Shown here: piece by piece, positions 11,557 through 24,735 of the stretch
How positions within the stretch are numbered: the first letter of the stretch is position 1
Layout: every line of letters begins with the position of its first letter
NCBI GenBank assembly: GCA_017654735.1
Contig: JADPYG010000088.1
Location: forward strand, 4,216,001 to 4,280,000
DNA from: Vishniacozyma victoriae
Lineage: Eukaryota > Basidiomycota > Tremellomycetes > Tremellales > Bulleribasidiaceae
Direction of reading: 5' to 3'
Length of the DNA: 64,000 nt
Notes under the pieces: model-generated
What the model was told of the DNA's origin: nothing
The model's input: the letters and a program-made list of their open reading frames with translations, nothing else
The model's database searches: none
Position numbers and translations under genes: made by a program

Positions 11557-14500
11557 ATGTTCGCTCAACTATTGGCTCTATTGCCATTCTTGGCTTCGGC
11601 CAACGCTTTCTTCATCATGCAGCAAAAAATCCTGCAAACCACTCGATTGGATCCGTAAGTCTTGCTTCCTGTTACATAGACATGATCTGACCCGCAGTAT
11701 CGTTGACCCAGGGGCGGTCTCTGGTCACGTCCACACTATCGCTGGTGGTTCCGGTTTCGCTCAAAGTGTCACCTACGAGTCGATGCGAGCTAGTCGTTGT
11801 ACTACCGCCGCAGTCACCGAGGACAAGTCCAACTACTGGATCCCTCAACTCTACCACTACGATCCTACCGATGCTTCCTACACCATGGTACCCGTCGACT
11901 ACATGAACGCCTACTACCTTCCCCGACCCTCAAACAAGGACAAGAAGGTCTTTGCTTTCCCCGATGGTCTTCGAATGCTTTCAGGTCAACCCGCCCGAAG
12001 GGAGTTTGACGCATCCGATCCCTCCGACAAAGCTATCTCCTACGTCTGTCTCGAGTACTCCGGTGCCCACCGAGGTAATCCCGACTGGGATCAGAGGAAC
12101 TCGTTCTTCCCCCACAACGACTGTCCTCAGGGTGTCCGAGCTCAAGTCAACTTCCCCAACTGTTGGGATGGTGTTAATCTCGATTCCGACGATCACCGAT
12201 CTCACATGGCCTGGCCATCTGGAGGTGTCGACGGTGGTGATTGTCCCGCTTCCCACCCTGTCCACCTCGTCTCTTTGTTCTACGAATTCATCTTTGAGGT
12301 TCAAGGCTTCGCTTTCAACAACGGTTCCAACCCTACCTTTGTCTGGGCAAATGGAGATACTACTGGTTACGGTCTTCACGCCGATTTCATCAACGGTTGG
12401 CCTTCTCTTGTCAACGGTACCAACATTCTTCAACAGGCTATCGACCAGTGTAACCAAAACAACGGTGTCGGTGGAAACTTGCAAGATTGTCCTCCTTTCG
12501 TTCCTTTCCTCGACAACAACGCTGCCTACGCTTGTCAACCCGAGAACCCTATCGTCAACGAAGACATTGGTAACTTTGGCAAGATCTTTTCGCTTCCTGG
12601 AAACAACCCATTGTACACTGGTCCAGGTATGGTCGTAGGCAACAACACCAACGATGACCCCGAGCCTGGAATGGTCAACACCACTTCGCCTATACCTGCG
12701 GGCTGGGTCCGAACAGGGTGTGTTGCCGAGCCTTCTACCGCTTCTCGAGGTCTACTCGCTGCTTCCTTCACCAGCGACAACATGACTCGATCCGCCTGTG
12801 TCAATTTCTGTAACTCCAAGAACCTTCCGCTAGCTGGTATCGAATATTCGCGCGAATGTCGATGTGATTCAGTCTTGAGGAACGGAGCTTCCAACACTAC
12901 CCTCCTTTCCGACTCGAGCTGTGGATACCCATGTGCTGGAAACTCGTACGAGAATTGTGGTGGTGCCGGAACATTCGATCTCTTTACCAACCCATCTCTC
13001 TTCCCTTCTGGACCCAAGCTTCCCGCTGGTTGGGTCGCTGGGGGTTGTAGGACCGAGCCATCGGGTGGTCGAGCTTTGAACGGCTACACATTCTCTTCCA
13101 ATAATATGACCAACGAGCTATGTGCAACTACCTGTGCCTCCAAGAACTTCACGATTGCCGGCGCCGAATATGGTAGAGAGGTAAGTCTTTTCTCTACTTG
13201 TGAAACCGCCGCTGATATCCTAGTGTTGGTGCGGAAACTCATACAATGCTGGAAGTACCACCGCCGTCTCGACTCAATGCAACACCCCTTGTGCCGGAAA
13301 CGCCGGACAGACCTGCGGAGGTGCTTCTCGATTGACAATCTTCACTGGTCCCGCAGGAGCTACTGCCCCATCTGCTTCGGCCAGCTCTTCATCCAGCTCA
13401 GCATCGGTATCCGCGTCCAAGTCTTCGGCATCTTCGGCATCATCTGCCTCCACTTCGATTTCCGCTTCTTCCTCCTCCTCCTCCTCCTCTTCTTCTTCTT
13501 CTTCATCCTCATCCTCTGCCGCCGCAACCACCTCGCCAGCTGCTGCTCCTCTCCCCTCAGGATGGACTGCCAATGGATGCATGGTCGAGGGAAACCCCAC
13601 TCGAATCCTCGCCGGCTTCTCTTTCTCCGACAACAACATGACTACCGAACTTTGTCTCAGTACCTGTTCCGGCAAGGGCTTCCTCTACGCCGGTACTCAG
13701 TATTCTACCGAGTGCTATTGCGGTAACGGAGGGGATAGTGGCCTAGTAGCCACTGCCGCACCCGAATCGAACTGCAACATGCCTTGCAAAGGTTCCGCAA
13801 CCCAGATGTGGTACGTGTTTTATATGACTTTTTCGGAACTTCGCTAATTTCCAGTGGTGGTTCTTCTCGACTCTCTACCTACAAGTCCAACATCAAGGCT
13901 GGTCCTGCGCCCGCTCCTAGCGGCTGGACTGCTATGGGGTGCATGACCGATGCAGGAACCCGAACTTTCGACGGATATACATTCAGTTCTGCGAAAATGA
14001 ACTACACCCTCTGCGCCACTACCTGTGGATCCAAGGGCTACAACTACGCCGGTGTCAGTTACGGACGTGAATGTTATTGTGGTTCTTCTCCACGGTCAAC
14101 CGCCAAGCTCGTCGCATCATCCGACTGTAACGTCGCTTGTGCTGGAGACATGTACTCGAAATGCGGAGGATCCTGGAGACTTAGTGCATTCCAGGCGATC
14201 GGAGACAACTCTGTGACGACCGCTACCGTCGCTTCTTCGACCATTTCATCGAGCGCAACTTCCACGGCAACTTCTTCGAGTACCTCCACTTCCGTCACCT
14301 CCACTTCGACCACTTCTTCCTCGACAACCGTCTCTTCTACCACTTCAACCACCCCTAGCGCTGCCGCTACCCTCTCCGCTCCCCAGGGATGGGCGAATCT
14401 CGGGTGCTATGTCGACTCTGGCAACCCCCGAGTGCTCAACGGCTACAAGTGGTCTTCCAACAATGCTGTGACATACGAATCTTGTACTCTACTCTGTGGA

Positions 14501-15319
14501 AAGCGGGGATTCGCTTATGCCGGTATCGAGTACAGCGGCGAGTGCTTCTGCGATGCCCAGCTCAACGGTGAAAAATCTGCTCCAATGACTCAATGTAACA
14601 TGAAATGTTCCGGAGACAACACTCAGGCTTGGTAAGTTTTTGGATCTTGTTTTTCTTTTGTTCGAAGCTGATTTCAAGTGGTGGACCGAATAGAATGACA
14701 TTATTCCAGGCTGTATCTGTTCCTGCTTCGATCGCTAGCAGCTCCAGTTCGAGCCCCAGCTCATCGTCTTCATCAGTCGCTTCATCCTCGACATCTTCGT
14801 CCTCGACTACTTCGTCAGCATCAAGCACCTCTACCTCCAGTGTAGCATCCTCCACTACCAGCAGCTCCACTTCCTCAGCCGCTGCTACTCCCTCGTACAC
14901 TCCCCCCAAGGGATACCAGGGTTGTTTCCAGGATCAAGGATACCCTCGAACTCTCAACGGAACTTCTGTCTTTACCAGTACGAGCATGACCAATGAGATG
15001 TGTATCGCTCGATGTGCTTCTCAAGGATTCGCTTTCTCTGGAACTCAGTACAACAGGGTATGTCCCCTTTCTATCGATACATAGCACCATACTGACATTA
15101 CAGGAATGTTACTGCGGTTCTACCTTGAACTTGGCGCTTAAAGTCGCCGACTCGAAATGTACTGCCGTCTGTTTCGGTAACCCAGGTATCTGCGGTGGTG
15201 GTTTCCTAGACACTATCTACGCTACTGGAAACGGTACCGCAGTAACCTACGGACAAGCTCCAACCAATCTCCCAGCCAGGCGAGCTATTGTACGAGGAGG
15301 TGTTAGACTGAGGGTGTAA
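11557..15319 (+). CDS. secreted DUF1996 protein with six WSC domains
   Basis: The ATG at 11557 opens a signal peptide (MFAQLLALLPFLASANAFF). A DUF1996 domain follows (SGHVHTIAGGSGF, YMNAYYLPRPSN, HRSHMAWPSGGVDGGDC) to about residue 330. Six WSC carbohydrate-binding domains come next, each with G-W-x-x-x-G-C, C-x3-C, A-G-x-[EQ]-Y and C-x-C. They start near 12699, 13027, 13558, 13915, 14389 and 14908, separated by Ser/Thr-rich linkers, one with 17 serines in a row. The total is about 1,130 residues. Introns fall inside WSC domains, several splitting the last C-G-G motif or the E-C-[YW]-C motif. There is no clear C-terminal membrane span or GPI signal, as the protein ends RGGVRLRV. It is probably secreted, wall-bound and heavily O-mannosylated, and may work with the neighbouring glucanase on the wall. 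Confidence 0.88.
13467..13517 (+). repeat. TCN microsatellite coding 17 serines
   Basis: An unbroken run of 17 TCN codons, mostly TCC then TCT, lies in the linker between WSC domains 2 and 3. It is a trinucleotide repeat likely to vary in length without breaking the frame. Confidence 0.9.
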
Positions 15320-15703
15320 TGTAGTATGAGATGGTTGTGGAGAGTATTAAATGATTGATACGAATTTAAATTCTAGGTAGTATAGTTTCATATTAACGGA
15401 CTCTTCTCTTTGGTAAATTCTTGGGTTAAATGAAAATGAATTGCTTTTCCTTACACCATGCTGGCTTGAGAGTCGAGAAAAACTCGCTGATCTCTGACGA
15501 CCTCAAAGATAACATACATCAATGAAGTATTCGAAGCAGAATATTCATAATTACAAGGTTTCTATATATGGGATTTCATACCCTCACAGCGTAATAGAGA
15601 TTGGCGAGAGAGGGGACGCACCTGACCAGCGACTTTCAAGACGGATTAAGATAACCTCGAGTGAGACTGTTCATTCAGCTTAGATCGTAGTGATTGAGAA
15701 AGA
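15320..15703. other. convergent intergenic region
   Basis: About 380 AT-rich bases between two converging genes, probably their 3' UTRs. No gene is seen. Confidence 0.4.
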
Positions 15704-16741
15704 TTAGTTTCGAGTTGTCTTAAATCCGGCAGCGTGAAACTCGTCGCTCTGGCTCTTTAACGGTTTTCGAGATATCGAGTGAGGTAATCGACTTGACGTA
15801 TAGGGCCAATACTGTCGAGAGAGACTGTTTAGGTCGATAGTCGGCGGGACAGGACTCATGGCGAGGTTTACTTCGTCGGAGAGATGTTGGAGAGTGGGAT
15901 TGTTCCGACAGTAATCGATCAGAGGACTTGTGGAGTGAACGGTCTCGTCCTTGGTGCTGAGCACTTGATGCTCGGGTATGATCGTCTGACAATCAGCACC
16001 ATGTCTTGGTGGGTGAAATGGACGTACCCATTCTTCCGATGTATAGATCGCCCTCTTTACCCACAATCTCCTCAAACTACCCCCGACATGATGCGAGAGA
16101 CGATGGTGATCCTTTTGGTCAGCTTTGTAAATACATAGACAGGTGGAGGAAGACATACGAACATCAAAGCCTTCCTGACGGACATCTCATCCTCGAAAAT
16201 GATCCTCATGATGGTGACTGAGGAATCAATGAATCGTGCAGCGAAAACAAGGTCCCTCTGGATGATCAGTCATTACCCAAGATTAGCAGGAGTCACTGAC
16301 AATGGCACCACAGGGTCGGAATCTTCTATACAGGTCTATACCGATTGATATATCAGACCCATCACCGAAACCCCGTCGGACAATACTCTCGACATCAATG
16401 GCGTATCTCGATAGACCGACATATGCAGATGTATCGTCGGCGGCGGGGGCGAAGCCAAGAAGCGGTAGAGCATACTCGTCAATAGCTATCCAGCTATCCT
16501 CTTCCGGTCCTACATGATCCATCATATTCGAATCCAAATCCTGATCCAAATCCATCTCATAGTCATACTGATCCTCCTCTTCTATACGCGCCCTCTTTCT
16601 AGATCCATCTTCCTTGTTGCCCAATTGGTCCGCTTTGCGCTTCAGATAAGCAGGCTCGGATGCAGTGCCGGCTAGTGATGATCTGCTTTTGTGCCATTTA
16701 GAGGATTGCGCTTCGAGTGGGGTTCTTGACTTGTAGGGCAT
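15704..16741 (-). CDS. hypothetical nuclear protein
   Basis: The ATG at 16741 opens MPYKSRTPLEAQSSKWHKSR, and four exons give about 280 residues. A bipartite nuclear localisation signal (KRKADQ...GSRKRAR) sits near residue 40 and is followed by an acidic stretch (IEEEDQYDYEMDLDQDLD). Next comes a compact region with WIAIDEYALPLLGF and SRYAIDVESIVRRGF. Later exons read RDLVFAARFIDSSVTIMR, RLWVKRAIYTSEEW and QYWPYTSSRLP. The introns are short, and one has an AAAGCTGACC branch. I do not recognise the family. A palindromic CRE-type site (TGACGTCA) lies about 255 bases upstream. Confidence 0.65.
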
Positions 16742-17087
16742 CGTGGTGAGGGTAGCGCAGTATGAGGTTTTGGGATTGATGTGGGTGTTCGTAGAAGGTA
16801 GGTGATTAGGATGTTGATACTTAGAGATTTGAGTGAGGGGCGTGAAAGAAGACAGTTAGTAAATTTGGGGCATAATTGAATGGGGAGGGCGGGATAACGT
16901 CAGCTGCCAAAGGACCCCTTGTCCCATATACACACTCAATCTTCCCACCATAGATACCGTCGTCACGGCAACGAGGACCAAGATCAGAGCTTTGAGTGAC
17001 GTCAAGATCGTATCTAGTGTGTCATGTATGCATCTCATTGAGACGACATCTATCTTGACTTTACGCTTCACCTATCATCCCGACAAC
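16742..17087. promoter_or_regulatory. upstream region of the nuclear-protein gene
   Basis: About 345 bases between the start of the minus-strand nuclear-protein gene and the 3' end of IDH2. It contains the TGACGTCA palindrome. A 71-codon minus frame (16856-17071) has a hydrophobic stretch but no other support. Confidence 0.35.
16997..17004. promoter_or_regulatory. CRE/ATF palindrome TGACGTCA
   Basis: A perfect eight-base ATF/CREB-type palindrome about 255 bases upstream of the minus-strand start at 16741. bZIP factors of the Atf1 class bind this sequence in fungi. The match is seen; its use is inferred. Confidence 0.4.
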
Positions 17088-18629
<1,542 letters not shown>

Positions 18630-18947
18630 ATAGTGAGGTGTAGTATGTACAGCGAGTGATATGTAGCCTGTAGTATAGTTTTCCCTTTACTCTTTACTGT
18701 TGTCTCCTTGATTGTTCTGATACTTCCCTGTTGCTATAAGGGTCGGCCGAGTAAAGCCTGTGTACCTAAAGAGTATTATGTAATATTGTACACGTGTAAT
18801 CACGGTATCATATCTTAAATGGGTTACACAAATATAAAACTAAAAACTTCTTTTCCTCCACTTTACCTTAAATTTCGGCAACTTTGATCGACACACTACC
18901 AACCTCTTCCCCCATCATCCATACATATACATTTACATCTATTTAAA
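18630..18947. promoter_or_regulatory. bidirectional promoter of IDH2 and the NSR1-like gene
   Basis: A 318-base divergent promoter. It contains the TACACGTGTA palindrome at 18789-18798 inside a block shared with the promoter at 50.9 kb, then an AT-rich stretch and a C-rich leader before the plus-strand ATG. Confidence 0.6.
18775..18800. promoter_or_regulatory. ATTATGTAATAT + TACACGTGTA element, copy 1
   Basis: ATTATGTAATAT is followed at fixed spacing by the palindrome TACACGTGTA, which contains an E-box CACGTG. A near-identical block occurs at 50942-50967. bHLH factors of the Cbf1/USF type bind CACGTG. Confidence 0.6.
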
Positions 18948-20519
18948 ATGGCAAAAGCACCCAAGTCCGCACCCCCTGCCGCCGCCGCTAAGGCAAACGT
19001 CGAGAAGAAGGAGGAGAAGAAGACCAAGGCCGTCAAGGTAAGTTACTTTCGCCCTCCGGGTCGTCCACTTGGGATCTCGTCTGACGTTCTCAGGAATCCA
19101 AAAAGTCCAAGAAGGTCGTCAAGGAGCCCACACCCGAGTCCAGTTCATCCGAGGAGTCTTCCGACGAGGAGGACTCTGACTCTGACTCTGACGCCGTCCC
19201 CACCACCGACGTCCCAGCCCCAGTTGTTTGTTTGGCTTGTTGTATCGTAAGAGTACATGCTGACTTGTTAGAAGGCTGCTGAGGCATCTGACTCCGACTC
19301 TGACGACAGCTCCGACGAGGAGGAGGCCGCCAAGCCCGCTGCCGCTGCCGCCAAGGCCGAGACCAGCGACGAGGACTCCAGTGATGACGAGGAGGAGGCC
19401 AAGCCTGCTGCTGCCGCCGCTGCTGAGGAGGTCAGTCATTCTACCATGTTTCTTCTAGATCTGTGCTGACAATCAGTCTGACTCTGACGACTCTTCTGAC
19501 GAGGAGGAGGAGGAGAAGCCCGCTGCTGCCACCAACGGTAAGCTTCACCACATCTCCATCATGATCTCTCGCTAACAATCAGGCAAGAGAAAGGCCGACG
19601 AGTCTGTCGAGGCCCCCGCCAAGAAGACCCGAACCGATGGCGAGAGCGAGCGAGAGCCCAACAGCAACATTTTCGTTGGTCAGCTATCATGGAACGTCGA
19701 CAACGACTGGCTCTCATCCGAGTTCCAGGAGTGCGGAGAGGTCATCTCTGCTCGAGTCATGTTCGACCGAGACACACAACGATCCAAGGGTTTCGGTTAC
19801 GTTGATTTCGCTACCGTCGAGGCTGCCACCAAGGCCGTCGAGACCATGAACGGTAAAGAGGTTGATGGACGAAATATCCGAGTCGATTTCGGAAACCCCC
19901 GTCCTACCGCCAACGGTATGGCCGAGAAGCGAGCCAGCAAGTTCGGTGACCGAAAGTCCGAGCCCGCAGAGACCCTTTTCCTCGGATCTCTATCATTTGA
20001 CACCAACGAGGATGGTATCTACGAGGCCTTCGGTGACTTTGGAGACATCCAGCGAGTCACTCTCCCTACCGACCGAGACACCGGTGCCCCCAAGGGTTTC
20101 GGTTACGTCCAGTACGGTTCCGTTGACCAGGCTACCAAGGCCCTCGAGGCCATGAACGGCTCCCAGCTCGCTGGCCGAACTATCCGAGTCGACTACGCTC
20201 CCCCCAAGCAGGACAACCGAGAAGGTGGTGGTGGTGGATTCGGCGGTGGACGAGGTGGTGGACGTGGAGGTGGACGAGGTGGATTCGGTGGTGACCGAGG
20301 AGGTGGACGTGGTGGTGGGCGAGGAGGTGGACGAGGTGGATTCTCTGACCGAGGAGGTGGTGGTCGAGGTGGTGGACGAGGTCGAGGTGCTCCCAGGGGG
20401 TAAGTCTTTTGATGTGCATATACAATGCATACCCCTAATCTCGTGCTATGCTAACCTGCAGTGGCGCCAGGACCGGTGGTATCGTCCAGTCTGCTGGATC
20501 CAAGGTTACCTTCGATTAA
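18948..20519 (+). CDS. NSR1: nucleolin-like RNA-binding protein (Nsr1/Gar2)
   Basis: The order of domains is diagnostic. A Lys/Ala-rich N-terminus leads into several acidic serine clusters (SSSSEESSDEEDSDSDSD and similar, each on its own exon). Two RRM domains follow (NIFVGQLSW...KGFGYVDF and TLFLGSLSF...KGFGYVQY, the RNP2/RNP1 pairs), then an RGG/GGR-rich tail and a short VTFD C-terminus. The total is about 430 residues. The protein acts in the nucleolus in pre-rRNA processing and small-subunit assembly, with the serines as likely CK2 sites and the RGG box as an arginine-methylation target. The four N-terminal introns separate the low-complexity exons, and a fifth splits the RGG tail from the last exon. 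Confidence 0.9.
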
Positions 20520-21047
20520 ATGTAGTAGCGATTCGAGGTTGTAATTTAATATACCTCGGTTCTCATTTTCTGGATCTTCTCACTCAAAAGCACCCAACAG
20601 TGTCACATATCTTTTCTCGGATCCCATTCTTTGGCCCCCATAGTCTGTCACGAGACTCTCTGTATGCATGACCTAAAGACTCTTTCTTCGCAGTTGATCT
20701 TCCGATTTCCGGCCGACGTGAATCTTTTTCAACAGTATGACTGCGCGCCTCATGACCATTGTGGCAAGTGGCGTGTACCCTGCGGCGCGCTTGATGGTCT
20801 AATATTGATGACACGCTGGCGCGGGCAAGATGCACGGCGTAGGGCTGGGTCTTGCAGCGCTTTATTACACTCAGTAAAGACACATCAGCCGGCGGCATGC
20901 ATGAGGTTGCGAGCAATGATCACATGCTCAAAGGGTTCGGAACGTGTGGGTGAAAACGCCCAAAGTCTACACATAGCGAACAATAAGAGGTCCTGCTGAG
21001 TCGGAACGGTAAGGAAATGAATACAAACATGGGCAGACTGCGAGCAG
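20520..21047. other. convergent intergenic region
   Basis: About 530 bases between the NSR1-like stop and the 3' end of the PIP-box gene. No gene is evident. Confidence 0.35.
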
Positions 21048-22258
21048 TCACCTCTTGCGCACTGAGAGCTTGACGGAAACATCAGAATCGACTTCGAGCT
21101 GGTGACCATCCGGGTTGGATGCGAATGTGAAGTTCGCCCGTCCAATCCGAAAGGGCTCCGGTGGAGCGTCTTTCGATCCAGAGGCTCTCGTTTCCATTTT
21201 GGAATCCGACTTTGTCGTCGCCCTCTGCGTCACCAGACTGTGACGGACTTTGCTTCTCCCCGTCCCTGCGCCTCTGGTAGGAGCATCTCTTCTCATTTCT
21301 TCTGACGCCTTCATGGTTTGTTGTCTCGCCCAGTGTGACGGGAGGACATTGCTCCCGTCAGGGACTCGTCTTACTGTAGACATCTTTGATAGGGAGGGTC
21401 TCTTGTCTTTGAGCCCGGCTTGAGTCGGCTTTGACGACGCGGGCCTTACACCAGATGAGACTCCTACCCGCCTGTAAGGTGCGCGTTCCCTTTCCACGAC
21501 GGCGTTAGTGGTTGACTAGGGTTCAGTTCGGATCTTCCAAGCTGTCTCTCACTTTCGGTGATCCCTGCTTGTGGACAAGACAATGATCTTGACTCTGCTC
21601 CAACCCTGCTCTCCTTGTCGTCGCCCGAGAATTCCTCATTTCAGATTGCCAGCTCTCTTCCTGGCGATGACGAGGGGGTGGCTAGGTATCAATTTGGAAT
21701 CGCTTGTGCTTACTCACATCCAATGAGTTTTCAATGTCTAGCGATCCCAATTCTTGTTCGTCCGCAAAATGAGATGCGAGTTTGCCAAAATCGCCGAAGA
21801 ACTTGATATCAGCCCAGATATCCCATTCCGTGGCTCACTTTGGATATGTCATACACACCGATTAGAGCTGGCTCTTCTGGAGCACGTGAAGTACTGCCGC
21901 CAGTCGAACGGTGGGCGGAAGTACTTGGCTTACCCGGGTTCTCGGGTTCGCCGACTCTTGACAGGGGTACAGACGCCGCTAAGACAGGTGAGTTTCTTGG
22001 CCTGGATGAATCAGATAGAGCTCTGCTCGCTTCTCTGGTCTGAGGGGCGGTCTCGCAAGTCGGAAAAACATAAGTGCCCCCTTGCCGGGGGCTTTGGGGG
22101 ACTACAACATCAACTATCGCCTGTTGCTGACTCGAGCTCCGTAAGACGTACCTGAAGGCACCTGTTTGAAGAAATCCGTTATCTGCCTCTGCCCTGGAGA
22201 CGATGTACTTCCCAAAAATGTGTTCTCGTCGTTGTGAGATATATGTTCGGAGGTCATC
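21048..22258 (-). CDS. PIP-box (PCNA-binding) hypothetical protein
   Basis: The ATG at 22258 opens MTSEHISHNDENTFLG, and within 35 residues comes QRQITDFF, a canonical Q-x-x-[IL]-x-x-F-F PCNA-interacting box. A GTACGT...TTGTAG intron of about 50 nt follows. Later exons read TEWDIWADIKFFGDFGK and LASHFADEQELGSLDIENSL. The last exon is long and basic (VGVSSGVRPASSKPTQAGLK, then ANFTFASNPDGHQLEVDSD) and ends at 21048. The total is about 300 residues, mostly disordered, with no catalytic domain visible. A role at replication forks or in DNA repair is inferred from the PIP box. The third exon boundary is uncertain: the best frame uses a roughly 100-nt intron inside a stretch that is also open. A TATATA lies about 75 bases upstream of the ATG. 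Confidence 0.6.
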
Positions 22259-23033
22259 GAAATCAGAGGACAATGAGAAAGAGGAAAGATATTGATAGTG
22301 ATGATGGAAGAGAAAGCGAGGGGGTAGCGAGCACTCTATATATGCAGAGTCTTGTGTGTAGAACCTTCCAGCATACTTTGAGAAGCACCGCCTCCTTACA
22401 TCCATTCAGTGGCAAAAACCTAGACAAAGGACCTATTTTCCCCCACGTCATTTGCGACACTCCTTGATGTCTTGACTCCTTATAAATACACTCTCCCATT
22501 GCCCTAGTTTACGAAGAGTTGAGCTGCTCCACTACGTACGATGTGTCCTTTTATGGCGAAAGACTCGAGGATTACCAGGTTTACTAATCAATAAACACCA
22601 TACGGGCCAATTTAAGGATAGAGATCTGTTGCTGATCAGCAATAACCTTATTATGCCAATGTCTTGGATTGAGCATATGTGTCCTGGCTATCTAAGCCAA
22701 TCCTCTCATAGAGCGGCGTGTCGGCCAAGTCTCGGCACTTGTCAATATACCAGCAACGGCAATTCTTGTCAGAGAGACCCATTGCCAACCTTATCAGTCG
22801 GTCGTCGTGAGTGCTATCACCGAGGCAGAAAAACGCCTCTCAAATTGCGCCGTGCCAGGTCACGAGAGTGGATCTAAGACCCGTTTCTGCAGGATGCATG
22901 ATGAAATTGTATATGTTTACATATACAGTGATATGGGTGTTTCTGGTCGCTGCAAAAGGACGATGGTATGGGAAAGGATGGGCGGATGTGGGAATAGAGT
23001 AACAACGTGGGACAACGTATAGAGCTGAGATGG
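22259..23033. promoter_or_regulatory. upstream region of the PIP-box gene
   Basis: About 775 bases containing a TATATA at about 22335-22341 and, at 22455-22481, one copy of the core of the 89-bp repeat found at 24 kb. The rest shows no gene. Confidence 0.4.
22455..22481. repeat. isolated core of the 89-bp repeat
   Basis: CGACACTCCTTGA, four variable bases, then TTGACTCCTT. The same pattern occurs in each tandem copy at 24050, 24139 and 24228. It is upstream of the minus-strand start at 22258. Confidence 0.6.
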
Positions 23034-23832
23034 TCACAAACCATGGTCCATTTCGAAACGGTAACCCTGGACAGATGTGTTCCCAATATGACCCGTCAAA
23101 GTTGTCTTTCCCGTGAACGGGTCTTTGTCAAAGACAAAACTGGTCTCATCTTTCTGCTTTGCCACCTCCGATTGGAGCGAGAGGTTTCGGATAGAAGCCT
23201 CGCGCAATCTTTGCTTCAATTCGTCAATCTCCTGTTGCTGGAGAAGTGCAGCCACCAGATTGGCGGAAACCCCACGGCTTTCTCGCATCTGTATGTTAGT
23301 ACGATATCTACATGATCCACTTACTTGTTCTGTGCCTGTACTGTCGTCGCTTTCGGAACCGCTCGAGTCGCCGTACCGAGCCCAGTGAGGCTGCCTCTTC
23401 TGTGCGTCGGCTCTTCGGCTGCCGAAGTGGGTGGTGTGTCCAGCCTGTTGGGAACTTCCGGACTGATTGTATCGCCTGCTGTCACGAGTAGCGGGAGGGT
23501 CGTTCCAGGTGACACCGGCAGCTGCAGTTTCAGTGAGACATTCTACATTACAAACACACTAGAAGATTGCACGTACCCCCGTGACCTGTCTGCCCATCTC
23601 GGAAAGCCGATCTCCCACCTTGGGCAGTGGCTCCAGTAGCTGAAGGCTCCAACTCGGTGGGAGCAGAGAGATGGGAACAACTGTGAGGCATCGAGGGGTC
23701 TCTGTGCTCGTCCTTCCGGTAAGGTCCGGTCACGCCGAGGTATTGCGAAGCTTGCGACAATGCTGGGACAATGGCCGCACCAATGGATGCCGCGCGGGAG
23801 TAAAAAGACTGCGAGTTTGGTGTTGAAGCCAT
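23034..23832 (-). CDS. hypothetical protein with C-terminal coiled coil
   Basis: The ATG at 23832 opens MASTPNSQSFYSRAASIGAA. Three exons give about 230 residues: an alanine/serine-rich N-terminus, a disordered middle (SGSSQQAGHTTHFGSRR), and a C-terminal helix with heptad character (LVAALLQQQEIDELKQRLRE, then LSLQSEVAKQKDE). The tail reads TSFVFDKDPFTGKTTLTGHI. I do not recognise the family. It is probably a small structural or adaptor protein. Its promoter carries a TATATATA and, further up, the 89-bp tandem repeat. Confidence 0.6.
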
Positions 23833-24735
23833 GATGTAGGTGCAAGTAGGTGGGTGTTGAGATATGCAAGGAGCTGCGAGTGATTTGTTGAGTTGTTGTG
23901 AAGTTGGAGTTTGATAAGAGGAGAGAGGGGGGCCGAATGCAGTATATATAGCCTTCTGTGGCCCTATAGCATGTCAGACACCGTATTCATACCTCCTTTC
24001 AAGGCCATGGCGCTAGTCCAAAAGGATCTCGTAGCTCACACGTCGAACCCGACACTCCTTGATACTTTGACCCCTTCGTACCTCCTTTCAGTGCCGTGGA
24101 GCTAGTCCAAAAGGATCTTGTAGCTCACACATCGGACCCGACACTCCTTGACAGTTTGACTCCTTCGTACCTCCTTTCAGTGCCGTGGAGCTAGTCCAAA
24201 AGGATCTTGTAGCTCAAACGTCTGACCCAACACTCCTTAATAGTTTGACCCCTTGGCGGCGCCTTTTCACCCTTCCCCCTGGTTTAAGGAGACTACCATC
24301 CGTTCACCCAACTCGATTTGTTCGCTGATGATCTCAGAATGGCAACTCTGCCTCGCGTCTGACCGTTTCGTTGCTAGGGGTTGAAGGATACATTCAGCCC
24401 AAAGAGGCAGTGGCGCCTTCGTGTAACCTTTGATTCGTAGTGTCTGATTGTGTCTCGCTCCTAACCCGAACTGTGGAAAGTGACCACTGGATGGATAATT
24501 TTCATCAGAATGCCAACCCATAGCCAGAGAGATTCTGAAGCGGTTCGAAGAACCCGCAATTTGACAGGCGGTATCGTCCAGAATGCTCGAGCCAGCCTCA
24601 GTGACGCTCAGCATCGTAGAGTGAGGAAGGGTATCAGTATCGGCGCATAGCCTAGCCCGTAGCTTATCGCGATATCGCAAAATCTCGGCTAAACGGTTAA
24701 ACCCAATCTCAAAAGTCAAGCAAGCAAAGTTGATC
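23833..24735. promoter_or_regulatory. divergent region with tandem repeat
   Basis: About 900 bases between two divergent starts. TATATATA at about 23943 lies 110 bases above the minus-strand ATG, and the three-copy 89-bp repeat fills 23991-24257. A 162-codon minus-strand frame covers 24267-24755 but overlaps the start of the next gene and has no recognisable features. Confidence 0.5.
23991..24257 (+). repeat. three tandem copies of an 89-bp unit
   Basis: Copies begin at 23991, 24080 and 24169, exactly 89 bases apart, each opening with ACCTCCTTTCA and sharing GCTAGTCCAAAAGGATC and ACACTCCTT. Copies 2 and 3 are most alike; copy 1 is more diverged. No spacers separate the units, so this is a simple tandem array. 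Confidence 0.92.

Noticed and set aside
13274..13675. A glutamate-rich minus-strand open frame
   Set aside because: It is the reverse complement of the serine-coding tract of the WSC gene; the acidic run follows from TCN codons read backwards.
19993..20430. A Ser/Thr-rich minus-strand frame
   Set aside because: It is antisense to the RRM and RGG region of the NSR1-like gene, which has clear domains.
23991..24257. A possible CRISPR-like or transposon-end array
   Set aside because: The 89-bp units abut with no spacers, and no transposase or terminal repeats are nearby; it is a simple tandem repeat in a eukaryotic promoter region.
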